Assembly (NCBI GenBank): GCA_030435675.1 | Contig: CM059624.1 | Coordinates: 1,326,769-1,390,768, forward strand | Origin: Steinernema hermaphroditum | Lineage: Eukaryota > Nematoda > Chromadorea > Rhabditida > Steinernematidae | Length of the DNA: 64,000 bases | Reading direction: 5' to 3' | Part shown: positions 48,501 through 59,597 of the stretch, in pieces | Position numbering within the stretch: position 1 is the first letter of the stretch | Layout: every line of letters begins with the position of its first letter | Notes under the pieces: generated by a model | Databases searched by the model: none | Told to the model about the DNA's origin: nothing | The model's input: only the letters and a program-made list of their open reading frames with translations | Program-made: the position numbers and the translations under genes

Positions 48501-51500
48501 TAACGTGGAAATCATGGGACCGTAGCGAACTACAGAAACGACCATTGATGGATGCATTCCAAGGGCGTTTTTTTGAATGGACAGCTGGTCGCCTTCAGCT
48601 GCTCTTTGGGCACCGTTCTGTCTTGTTTATTTTGTTTTGTTTGGTTATAGGTGATGAGAAGCGACTGTAGCACTTCTCGGCCTGCATCGTTCGTCCGCTA
48701 TTTATAAATATTATCCGGGTTGAGCTGTATTTTGTGCCTTTTCTCGGTGCTAAGGGCCATAAAATAGGCTAAACATGATCTAAGGGCGAAGATCTTAATA
48801 GCACACAAAGTTTCTGGCAAAATCAGAAAGTTAATCTACTTAACTTTAAGTTTTTTCTCAAGGTATGGTGGTGGAAAATTTGTGAAAAACATATGTAGAT
48901 TACAGTAAGATCTTTTGAAGGGATATGAGAAATTCAACGACATTTTGGAGAGAATTTCAATGGCATTCTCCGATACATTGATCGTGATACTTCTCCTAGG
49001 TGAACGCTGTCTGTCTAACGACAAAAAATCAAGACCCTCACCGTTAGAACGCACTTACACGAAGACGGCTCTTAATGGAGTCAACTCAATCGCCGTCGAT
49101 CGACCAAACACTCACTTCACGCACAAAAAGAAACTGCAGACGTGCTGTAAAAAACGGTTCGCCCAAGAGTGCGCGCGCGAGAAGGCCGAGATCCGGGGGG
49201 CGACACCGTTTTTTACACCGTCCTCGCCTCAACATTTGCATTCGCTCAGTGGAAGTCGAAGTGCGAATTCGATTCGTTTCGACGACGTCGACGATGACGA
49301 TCGATTCGAACAGTCGGCTGCTTCCCGCGGGGCGTCCGGCGAGAGGAATTAACAAACAGGACCGTGAGCAGGAGGCGCCGCGAGGTTTGAGGAGGGCAAA
49401 AAAGGGCAAACGAGAGGCGACAATGTTTAAGGGTCGCCAAAGCCGAGTCTTATGGCGCGCCTACAGTACCACGCCGCCATAAGATGACAGGCAAGGTGTG
49501 TGTGCTTTGTGTGGGGACGGTGCCGTAAAACACAAATGAATATGTAATCGACGGCGTTGGAGTCGCGGGAAGACGCGCACGCGGGCGGCAAATAAACCCG
49601 CAAATGGTCGTAAAAGGCAAAAGGAGAAACGAGCGCCGCCGGATGGATTGATGGGATGAGCGCAGCGCGAAAAATTGAAACGATTCGGGGGAACCGTACT
49701 GTGCTGCTCTTCATCTGGTGACTACGATCCGCTTTGGAAGCTGGAGCAGTAAAGTAAGGTTTGAAAAAAGAAAGAGAGCTGCCCAAGGAAACGGCTCTGA
49801 AAAGAGCTCTCAGGAAGTGGTATTGTAATCCAACGAACGGGTTACTACCCTTATATAAAGATGCGCTATATTAGATAGCATTATTCATAAAGTGTGGCGT
49901 GTTTTTGAGCGGTTCCTTGACGTATACATGGAGAATATTGGCTTTAGAATATGACATAAATGTCGTTGTATTAGTTGCAGGGCTCAAGTATGATATCTTG
50001 TGCAATGAACTGAAGATGTATGCTTTTCTTCCAGCGAACTCAGACTCAGCTTATTAATGCAATGCAGTACAGTTCTCGGCTTAGTCGTTGTACCCAGAAC
50101 GACAGCCAAGAACAACCGCTCACTCAACTCATTCAAAGAAGTTCGGTTTATACGGTGCAAAGTAATAATTTCTTACTTTAGTGAAACAGGATAACATGGG
50201 ACTTGACTGGGACTTGGCACCTTATTGAACTCGACTCGACCCTGCCAAACCTAGACTTCAGTACATACATTCCTGAAAATTTCATATATCTGCAACAGGC
50301 ATGAACTGACAAAAAAAAAGAAACGATAATCTAGGAGTGCACCCCCGTTCAAAACCGGTGCAAACCGCTATCAGTCCGTGGTTCAGATTCACCCACAGGC
50401 AAAACGTTGTTTATGGACTATTTCCGCATGTTCTTTCATATGTTCAAATTTAAACGCCCTTAGAAAGATACGTACTAACAGACAATATTGTGAGAATGAG
50501 CTCGCATGCTTGTGATATCGGGCTGCGCTATTAGTAGTGGCTATTTTTACTGTCCGGCTCGACTTCCCTTTCAGTTTTTCTTTTACATTTATCTTCGTAT
50601 TGCCTACACTCATTTGATCGTAACTTTTGAATGGTGTTAGGTCTGCTCCAGCAGGGGAGTTTGTGGGTACTCATGTGAACCTTGTCCCAACTGACTATAG
50701 TCATTTGAACGCAACACCGAAGTTCAAACTCGTCGCTGGTCATGCGTGCGTATAAACCAAAGTGCGAAGGGGGAGTAAACTAAAAAGGAATTGTTGGTAA
50801 GGTTCAAAAAATTGGAACCAAGATACAACCCGGTTCGAAAAGTTGCCGCTCTGTTGGCAAACTGGCACAATTATCATTCCAAAGGACGTTTAGACTGAGA
50901 TGCGCGTATAAGACGACGCGCTTTCGGAGTTAACGTTGAGCCAACCAGGCCAAGTTCAACCTATGCAGACACTTCGAAAGATTCCGTCGTGAAATCAACC
51001 CTGAATGTTAGGCCGTTTGGAGAAACTACTAATGCGACCTCGTATAAGGGCCTGACAGCGGTCGTTCTCCTACAAAGGGGAAAGCAAATTTCAAAGAATT
51101 GTCGGCTTTTTCTCATCTGTTCCTATAACGGCCAACGACTTAATGAGGCTACTCTTCGTAGTCAAATTATCGCATTGAATGCAATCAATTTTCGGCTATT
51201 CATCGAAACACGTGCAATCGCACGTGCACAGAGCATCAGTGACTGAATGTGTGGGGAAAGTACAGCCTAACGGTTGCACAGCACATAAAACACAGAAAAA
51301 TAAATAATAAGTTAAGTACTAAGCTTTCGAATGGGAAGGATAGGCGGCATCGAGTAGCTCTAAGGTTGTCAACAAAAGAACAATGATCAAGGTGGAATGG
51401 TTGATAATCCCACACTAGCAGAGTGGTTTGGTACTGCGACTCGATTCGATGACTCGGCATTTTTTGACTCGGATTCGAACCCTAGCCGATGTATTCTATA

Positions 51501-53010
51501 CCAGTAGTCACTTGACCCAGGTTACTTTATAGGCCATTTGATAATCACACAAATAGAACACAAATAGATAATCACACGTTTACTTATACTACAAGAAGCC
51601 GCCACTTTTATCGAGAAACCACGTCATCGCATATAATCAACCGGTCATATCGATCTACTCACTAAAGCCGTGGAACTCTCAGAATCAACACGTGTTTCTT
51701 GCAGCAGACGACCAAAAATTGTACTTTCTGTGTGCGCAATATGGAAACACCTGCTCGGACGACGCATTACACGTCGTTTTTGTTGACGTGAGCGGACGCT
51801 AGGAGTACAACAGATCAGACGCATTTCTAATCCAATAACACTGCAATGGCCGTGCCAATTGAATTTCGACCGGACTAAACGATTGTGTGCATAATCGCGA
51901 ATCAATGATCGCCACAAAAGGAAGTGAATTCGGCGAAAAACGACGGAACAACCACCGCTTTGGTTGACCACAAGACTTTTAACCTTCAAGACTACCGTAG
52001 CCCCTGGCCGTTGTAATGTTAAACACCGCAAAATTCCAGAACGATGACAACATCCATGATTACTGTAGATGTTGTTGAAAAGCAAAGTGAAGAAACGGAA
52101 GGTATTATGGGTAATCTCACGTGACGTTAGAAATAATAACAATATAAATTGTTTACGGAGGGCACGGCAATCGCGTGGTGCAAGCAAAGATCAACACAGA
52201 TGACATCACGCCGAGATGGTTTTTGAGCGACAGCCAGATATTTGCAGGAGTCGCAATCGCGCTGGAGGGTCTCCTTCTTCAAAGTACACATTGGTGACTC
52301 GTCGCCGCTCGTGATTCGCCCGCTCTGAACAGCTGAGCGGAGCGATTATGATCTGATGGGTGGGGAAGAAAATGGGAGGCATGCAAAGGTGATTGATCTG
52401 AAAAATTTGTTGCAAAATCCGAGTGTATTTATAGGCAGTATGGCGATGTTTGTAAAAAAAATGAATGCAAATAGATAAAAATAAGCTGATGGTGATCAGA
52501 TAGAGAAATAACATAGATGGAATATGAGTGAAAGATCATCAGCGTTTACTTTAGACTGATTGGTAGCTTCGAAATCAGGCGCAGAAGAACCACTTCTTTC
52601 AGGATATCAGAAAATGACTTTCTAATAGGGCACTAATGGGATTGAAGGTGTTCTGACTGTAGGGAATTTAGTAGATGAGCAAAATAAGTTTCATGTAGTG
52701 ACTGGCCGTAATCCCAACGCGTCGGCCGACAAAAGACAATAGATGGCAACCTTTATCCATATGAATGCGGCTGCGCGCGAATTAGCGCCCTCCAGGTATT
52801 AAAAGCCAAGTAGCCCATAGCCCTGCGGGCGGCAAGATTGGCGCTCATGTAAATGGCTGAAGTTGGCCAAAAAACTGTAAAGTTTCAGGAAACTCGAACC
52901 GAAAACATTGCTGGTTACAAAATAGGCAAAAAATCAGTCGAAAACAGCAAAAAAACTCAAAGCCTAGCATCGCCAGAGAGATGGTGGAAGTAGAGCAATA
53001 CCATCTCAAC
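42595..53010. other. Gene-poor region, right half
   Basis: No gene is supported. GC-rich islands lie at about 44100-44560, 47230-47470, 49080-49480, 49540-49680 and 51640-52320. AP-1 sites occur at 42569 (inside the first exon of the preceding model), 44650, 44693 and 46109. A short tandem duplication lies at 46924-46972 and an R-B repeat fragment near 50095-50150. Long open frames at 43981-44574 and 51645-52187 sit in GC-rich islands where stops are rare, and have no ATG-plus-splice support. Confidence 0.4.
46924..46972. repeat. 22-nt direct duplication, period 27
   Basis: The unit ccacttcagctttgagctgc plus ca occurs twice without change, separated by 5 nt. This is a recent local duplication. 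Confidence 0.85.
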
Positions 53011-53176
53011 TGTCTGTGTGGCTCATTGCGAACGTTCTCTGTTTGTAAGCGGGCGGTGTCGGGTTCGGTTCCCATCGGGGTGCTTATTTTGTGTGGGTGT
53101 TTTCTCCGTGCGCACGGAAAAACACACACACACACAGACCAACGGACCCGTCGGTTCTCCGTTCATATATAGGGGA
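53011..53176 (+). mobile_element. tRNA-derived SINE, copy 2
   Basis: Full layout: head tgtctgtgtggctcattgcg, B-box tgtcgggttcggttcc, a short body with a (CA)n run near 53120-53138, and tail cggttctccgttcatatata followed by ggggat. Head and tail match copy 1 at 7.9 kb. It is the best-preserved copy in the window. Confidence 0.68.
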
Positions 53177-56100
53177 TTGCTTATTGTCAAATGCAATCTT
53201 TTGTCGGCGAACTCGTTGATCGACTTCTTTCCTCGATAGTGTCGATCACTACCTACAGATGTTCATTTTGATCTGTACCCTGCTTCTACCGTTTATCTTC
53301 GCGAAATAACGGCATAACGCTGTGCACGACGTCTCATGAACCCAAAGAGGCACCATAATCACCGGCCATCTATTGAGTTTCGGAGAAATAAGAATGCGGA
53401 AACGAGTATATGCAACTGTAAACTATGGCTATGATGACAATTCTATTGAAATTCAATATCGTTAGATTGTTAGCTTTATATCTAGAAATGTAATCTTCTT
53501 CGATGACGAAGTAGCGAACGAATTTAAATTGAGAAAGGCAGTCACATACACGCAACGAGAAAAACATTGTACCAGCAGTGGGTGGAAATAATGGGATCAA
53601 GTTGATGTAAGTCATTGAGGATAAGAGGAACGTCCGCACAGGACAATTACGTGACATTTCAAAGCTAAGAAAGTCATGTTTATCGCGAACATTAAATATG
53701 GAACAGAAATGAAATCGAAAAGAGGCCAGTGTTATATGGTTTTCGCAATACTCAAGGTTCTCAGAGCTTCACATGTTTTGCATCTGGCTGCGCTAATTAG
53801 CATCGTCTGCGCAGAAAAACAACTCCCATTTGCAGTAAGGTATCAAACCCTCGATTATGACTGGTGGCTGCTTATGCTGTGAATGGTCGAATAATTGCAC
53901 ACCTCGAAGAGCCTGATGGGCGCAATGCAATCTTTAAGCACTTATCGGAGCGTTTTATATTAAAAAATTCTAAGAATCAATTATCGTCTAACGAACATTT
54001 CTACTTTTTAAGAACACTAATATTTCTAATGAACAATCGAGTTACGGTCATCCTGATATACGAGTTCGGAATGTCGAACTCGGGCTTCGAGAAATCCCTA
54101 TTGATGAACGATGCCTTTGATCGTTACAAGGCAATCGAGCGAGCCTGTGCCTAAGGTTGTCGATATATCGTTTGGTGTCTTTTAGAGTGTTTGCTTTTTC
54201 CAGTATATTGAAGTCATTCAGGACAGCACTAGAGGCCACTTGTAGCTAAAAAAAAGAAAACATAATCAAGACCTGCCACCCTCGGTTGTCCAAGCCTGGT
54301 GTACGTTTTGGTGATGCGAGGCTATCTCGAGTTTGCGAGTTTTTAAAGATGTAAGATTTGCAAATTATTTTGACGGATTATTGTAATCTTCGTAGGTGAG
54401 TTAGGCCGATCTTTTAATGTTGCATTATTTTTGTACATCTATCTTTGTTTTGCCTTTCTTTTTATAGAAAGTAGCCCGTGCAAGCTTCGCAAGAGCCTGA
54501 TATTGATGAGCATTAGCAGTTCAACATCACCTCAAGTTGAGCCTTTTTATCTTGAACTTGTGATTCCGACTTTAGCCCTTGTTTTTCTTTAATTAACGAG
54601 AAAGTATTTTGTCAATACAGCACACTAATGCTGAAAATATATAATGCACCCTATTGAATTCCCTAAGAATAGGACACAAAGTTGCACTCAGAACACATTT
54701 TAATCACTGGAAGTCCCTATCCCTCCCTCTGTAGGAAACGACCTTTTGCTTTTTATATGACTGATTGAAAGTTCAGCTTTGCTTCAAATTGACTTGCATG
54801 GCTGGCAGTTAGTTAGCAACGATAAACAATGACCATAATTACCCAAAAGTCATTAGGTAACGAAATAACCCGGGCTATCATTAATGCGAATATTTCGTTC
54901 TTCCGCCCCCAAAAACGAATCGATATCCTCTTTCGTGGCATCCGCTTTTCGGCAGACCAAAGATCAGGAACTCCCCTGTTCCTCATGCGCACCTTATCGC
55001 ATGGGAATTCCTCTCCGATTAATCACGCTTCCCCAGGCCACCCACCTCGGAGACCAAAAATCGCCTCTACACCGACGTGCATCACTAATAAGCTGCGTCT
55101 CCAAGCAGCTAATCCGGCATTGCACACGTCTCCGGAAAGGTGACACATAAAAGTGGCAAAACGCACGTATTCACATCTACGGCCGACTACAAATAACGAG
55201 ATCAAAACACGCGGTGAGTCATCGTGTGTGGCCGCGGCGCTGTGAGTCGTCAGATGGTGAGAAAGCCGAGCACACATTTCAGGTTGCACACAAAGGTCGC
55301 AAAGGTGGCGGCGAAGTTACGTAAAAACAAAAAACACTCGTCGTTCGGCCGGTCGATGATTCACCATCGCCTGGCGACGTTGTCCGCGCCGCGGGACGCG
55401 TCGCGTCTGTCAGGAATGCTCAGTGCCGACCAAGTGAGTGACGTAATCGGACCGCCGTGACGACGACAAATCAATTCGGCGCCTCTTCCAGAGGGCCTCC
55501 GCCGGCGCGAGCCCGACGCCAGTCAAGAGATATTGGGAAATCGCGCCCGCGTTCGTGTTTATGCGACGAAGACGAAAACGACCATATGTGAGTCATCCGA
55601 CTGGGAACCGGTTACGATATGATCTGCAGCTTGCCCATTGTGTCTTGTACACTTTTGCTTGACTTCTGTCATTGACTTAAACCATGTGTCTGTGTCTATT
55701 TACTGCTCTAAAACGAAAGAGGGTAAATCCGGTCAAGAATCAGCGATTGGGCAAAGCGAAGGGAACGGAATTTCATCCTCAGTTTGAACTGTGGAGCGGA
55801 CTCTGAATCTAAGAATCTAAGGTTTCAGTAAGCGCGACGGGGGGTCGGGTGGTGGCGACGGCCTTCTTGGCCAGACATTGGAACTACGGTGTTCTGGTAT
55901 TCCAATCCTTCTGGAAACTGGAACGATCATCGCGCGAACGATGACGTACAACTCTGCGCTGTTCATAGATCTAACGGACGAATCTAAGGTGAAATGAAAG
56001 AAAATGAAGAAACACATGAACTGTAGAACATGAAAGTTCTATCTACTTTCGTGTTAATTTTTGTTTTTTTTTTGTGATTAGCATGAGGCTTTAGTAACTT

Positions 56101-56730
56101 GATCCAATCCGTCGACCGTTCCAGAAGGGGGCCACGAAAATTAAAAACCCGAGATTTTGCTTCTCTGATAGACTACTCGCTCTGGCGCCGGTGTAATGAA
56201 ACCGCCGTTTTCCGCAGTTCAAAACAAATACTTCGCCAAAAGATGATAACGAAAGAAGCAAAGATACATTCCTTGTGAAAACGACATCTTCCATTTCCCA
56301 AGAATTCTTTCCCTCCGCATTGCATTCAAATATAACTGTCATCATCATTTACTCTTGAATCAATGGCATTCACCATGCAAGAAATCTCACAATGCACAAC
56401 GAAACACCACAGATCACCGTAGTGGCTGCTTCTATTCTTTCTTCGGCGCAGAGCACGACGTCGGAGTTGAAGGCGTCTGTCCCATTAATATGCGCGGGCT
56501 TCGAAGCAACAAAGAAGCTGATCCGGAAATAGCGCAGACGGTGGAGCTCGGTCGACGAAGCAGAAACCCAGCAACGTAGGCCGAGAACGACCGGTCATTC
56601 AACTCATTCGGCTCAGACAGCCTCAGAGAGAGCGTGTGCACGACCCAACCGATCGTTGGGGCACATTTATCATCGACGTGAATGGCATTTATTATCCGTA
56701 ATAACAAAAGATATAAGGTCTTAAGAAATA
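53177..56730. other. Gene-poor region ending at the F-box-like gene
   Basis: A GC-rich island spans about 54900-55580 with AP-1 sites at 55215 and 55589. R-B repeat copies lie near 55850-55990 and 56455-56690, the second right next to the F-box-like gene. On the plus strand at 53.73-53.85 kb a signal-peptide-like frame is seen but it leads nowhere. No gene is called. Confidence 0.4.
56455..56690. repeat. Repeat family R-B, copy 3' of F-box-like B
   Basis: It shares gggcttcgaagcaacaaag and ccggaaatagcgcag with 17.03 kb, and gagaacgaccg, tcaactcatt, cagagagagcg and accgatcg-tggggc with 57.88 kb. It has no ORF and no clear terminal repeats. Confidence 0.55.
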
Positions 56731-57594
56731 TTACACATGCAATGCTGAACTGTAATCATAATATTCGTCGTAACGTTGAAATATGATAACATTCATAGTC
56801 GTCAACTCTGAGGTCCAATACGCATCATGATAGCCGGATTTGTGGGGAAGGACCAATTCCGTCGAGCCATCAAAATATTTCCGCTGAAAATACTCTGCGT
56901 ATTGACAGAGCATCCTCATTCGGACCCATCTGCCAAATCCGTCAACCGAATGGATCCAAAATTTAAATATCTTCTTGAAAAAGTCGAGCGACAAATTGGT
57001 GATGTTTTTGTTCACACGTAGACAAACATTCTCCATTATGCCACCGTATAGCACAGCATTGTATACCTCATCTTCTATGGTTATAGCTGTACCTTCATAG
57101 CAGCTGTCGCTGATGACCAGCGACCGGAGGCACTTCTTTTTAAACAGGGATTTCAGGAACAGTGGTAAGCGAGAACTCGAGTTGAATGTACAGCATCGTA
57201 TCGCAAGTTTGGTCACGTAATTGGGCCAGAAGTGTTTTATGCTGTTGTCGAAGTATGAGAAGCTTTCGAGAATGAATGTTTCCACATAGCCTATGTTGAA
57301 CAACTTTTCGACGTCTTCTTTTGTGTTCAAGTACCGGCTGGAGTCTCCTGAAATTTTCCGAAGAACGCACCGACGATTATGTATGTTCATTGGCAACCCA
57401 TCCGCTCGAGAAATAAATCTAAATGGTCCTTCAGGGCTTCGAGAGTAGACCTCGATATAGAAAAACTTCTGGAATTCGAGCTTAGCCAGCGATTTCCAAC
57501 TAGAATAACCGATGCCGCACAAAGTACCCACGTCTTTTTTTAAGAGGACTGTGTATACACTTTCAATGAATAGGACTGGAACCGAGTTCATCAT
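56731..57594 (-). CDS. F-box-like family protein, member B
   Basis: A single exon of 287 aa starting MMNSVPVLFIESVY. It is a paralogue of members A and C: the N-terminal P-x-x-F-x-E-S-V motif, FWPNYVTKLAIRCCTFN, a Y-E-G-T-A...EDEVYNAVLYGG block, NLSLDFFKKIFKFW and HKSGYHDAYW occur in the same order and spacing. The hydrophobic N-terminal 40 residues are F-box-like and the body alternates short leucine-rich strands. The role is inferred as a substrate receptor for an SCF ligase. Repeat R-B lies on both sides (56.46-56.69 and 57.82-57.96 kb), which could have helped the gene duplicate. Confidence 0.72.
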   Translation of the reverse strand: MMNSVPVLFIESVYTVLLKKDVGTLCGIGYSSWKSLAKLEFQKFFYIEVYSRSPEGPFRFISRADGLPMNIHNRRCVLRKISGDSSRYLNTKEDVEKLFNIGYVETFILESFSYFDNSIKHFWPNYVTKLAIRCCTFNSSSRLPLFLKSLFKKKCLRSLVISDSCYEGTAITIEDEVYNAVLYGGIMENVCLRVNKNITNLSLDFFKKIFKFWIHSVDGFGRWVRMRMLCQYAEYFQRKYFDGSTELVLPHKSGYHDAYWTSELTTMNVIIFQRYDEYYDYSSALHV

Positions 57595-57814
57595 GGATAT
57601 TTTTTATCTTTTCCTTCAAGTCTATATATAAAATCCATGTGCGATGCGAAATGATTGCGATGCGATTACAAACCGATTAGGAATGCAGTGACACGCAGAA
57701 CACCGACACTAACATACCGAAAAACTGGTGCATACGACCTGAGCAGAGCTACATATGACCTACAGGACTTAAAACACAGGAAGTCGCTATTCTACCGTCT
57801 CGTCTAGAAAGCCT

Positions 57815-57960
57815 TCACAACCAAGGCTCCGTGGTGTTCCAAGCCTTCTGGAAGTCAGGGAGATCATTGCGCCAACAACGGCAGAGAACGACCGCGCACT
57901 CAACTCATCAGAGAGCGAGTAAACGATTCGACCGATCGCTGGGGCGACAAATGGAAGATA
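57815..57960. repeat. Repeat family R-B, copy 5' of F-box-like B
   Basis: It matches 56.58-56.66 kb (agagaacgaccg, tcaactcat, cagagagcg, cgaccgatcg-tggggc) in the same orientation. Its left part (ggtgttccaagccttctgga) also matches about 55.89 kb. Confidence 0.55.
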
Positions 57961-58061
57961 CACAAAAATTCTTCTTGTTTAAAACAGCGGTTTTGCTCCA
58001 AAACAAGAACACACGTTTTTTCGCTAAATGCTCTGGAACTTTCTGATGAACTGCTAATGTT

Positions 58062-58649
58062 TTACACTTTTCTGTGCCGCCATCTTTGAGTCGCGGGACG
58101 ATCAGCCGGAGTCAAGCAAGCAATCGTTAAAAATTTTTTTGTTTTGTGGTTGCAGTTCAGTTTTATGATCACTCTGATGAAAAGCCGCCGACTGCCGTTG
58201 CAGCCATTCACGTTCAGCGCTCCCGAACATGAAAGGTGACGATGAATACGGTAGTAATCCATAACTATTTCTTTCCAGGCTTTGTCTTGCCAAGAAGGCT
58301 CTTGCCACCGCCCGACCATCCGTGCATACCGGAGACCCAAAACGGCATTGTTAGCACAATGATCACCCCTCTTCAATCGGTCGTGGCTGGCGTTGAGGTC
58401 GCGTTTGATCCAAGCTCCCAGTTTTGACATAAAGACCAATTTGACGAAATGGCGCGAGACCTTGAGATGGCTGACGTTTGTGGTTAGTTCGAACATGGAA
58501 TAGAGTTGACGAACCGAAGCTCCACAACTCCGCCGAGCTGAATATGGGTTCGATGTGCTCGACCCCCTGCTCGTATGTTCGCATGGATGATTGATTATGT
58601 ACACATAATGTATGTTTTTCCGTTCTACGCTTTCTCTGAACCATTTCAT
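58062..58649 (-). CDS. Unrecognised ORF, 195 aa, possibly spliced in another frame
   Basis: An uninterrupted minus-strand frame from an ATG at 58649 codes for 195 aa, basic and His/Arg-rich, with no recognised domain. A rival reading uses an ATG at 58644, a donor at 58366 and an acceptor before 58300, in phase, for 158 aa with better-looking composition (SSAELWSFGSSTLFHVRTNH; GSAEREWLQRQSAAFHQSDH). Both use the same strand and cannot both be right. I cannot choose. One of them being real is more likely than chance, but not secure. Confidence 0.4.
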   Translation of the reverse strand: MKWFRESVERKNIHYVYIINHPCEHTSRGSSTSNPYSARRSCGASVRQLYSMFELTTNVSHLKVSRHFVKLVFMSKLGAWIKRDLNASHDRLKRGDHCANNAVLGLRYARMVGRWQEPSWQDKAWKEIVMDYYRIHRHLSCSGALNVNGCNGSRRLFIRVIIKLNCNHKTKKFLTIACLTPADRPATQRWRHRKV

Positions 58650-59597
58650 GTCCTGTTCATATTCTATTCTGATTCATATCCTATTTTAATTCGTACTGTA
58701 TTCTGATTTTAAGCACCCCCATTTTATTTGCTGATACCACGCGGACATAGCATAAATGATTTTATGTTTCCTGGCGAATGTGTGCACACCTGAGAGACCA
58801 CGTCAACGTCATCTTAGGGTTATGAATAGAAACCGTAATCATTGCCTTGGCCAAAACATTTACATCAACATTTTCATGGATGTTTTGAGGGTGGAAGCGC
58901 GCAAACACGCTTCTAATTTTGAAAGACCTTAAAAGGGACATAACTTAAATGGCATCTTTCCGTTTTTGAGATCAGCATAACAGGTTATCGATCAAACACT
59001 TCTAGCTAGAACCATCAATTAAGACACCGTGGGCCTAAGCCATATGTATATTTGCGCTTGTACAGTATGTGGCTTCGGTAGGCCAGGATTTGCAGATGGC
59101 AGAGGCGTTGCGACATTCATTTAATCTCTAAGCTTTGTGTAGAGCACATAATGATGTTTGGAAAAAAGTGTATGTTTTGCCGGTGACCAGCGCTAATCCG
59201 ACGTTAAAAACGGAAAGTCGTCATTTGGATGTAACTACGGTGTTAACGGCTCTACATGAGGTCTCCTGATTCTCGAACGCTCGCAGTGTTAACCGCTTGT
59301 CAGCCGAAGAGCGTCCCCTCGAAGGCTATCTCCGTGGGTAACCCTACCATACCGTATTCGGAAAGGTTATTGCCATGCACCACACAGTTAAATGCTCAAA
59401 GATGATTAAGCGTGTATCTTCAGGCGTTGAATTTCGCGTGGTTTGACTAATCACACCCGTTACAGGTCAGAAGAAGGCGAGTTTTCTCTCTTGTGTTGTA
59501 CAGGAAAGAGAAGTATCATACCGTAGTCGCTTTGTCTCATCTTCAGCGGTAGAGGTGAATTGGAATCGATAGGGGTAGCTTCCCAAAAGGAGAAAAC
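58650..59597. other. Intergenic upstream of the chemoreceptor
   Basis: AT-rich sequence with no supportable coding region. The final 100 bases precede the Srx start codon; no defined promoter motif is seen. Confidence 0.35.

Noticed and set aside
51455..51530. tRNA-like B-box (GGTTCGAATCC) on the minus strand
   Set aside because: No credible A-box or stems; a single B-box match is weak evidence.
51645..52187. 180-codon minus-strand ORF
   Set aside because: No ATG at its start and no coding-like composition; overlaps a GC-rich island.
53730..53870. Plus-strand signal-peptide-like start (VLHLAALISIVCAEKQ)
   Set aside because: No convincing downstream exon continues it.
54048..54248. Minus-strand frame after a strong acceptor (cttttttttag), ending in a serine-rich tail
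   Set aside because: Protein-like, but the upstream exon has a stop and no start codon; left as a possible orphan exon.
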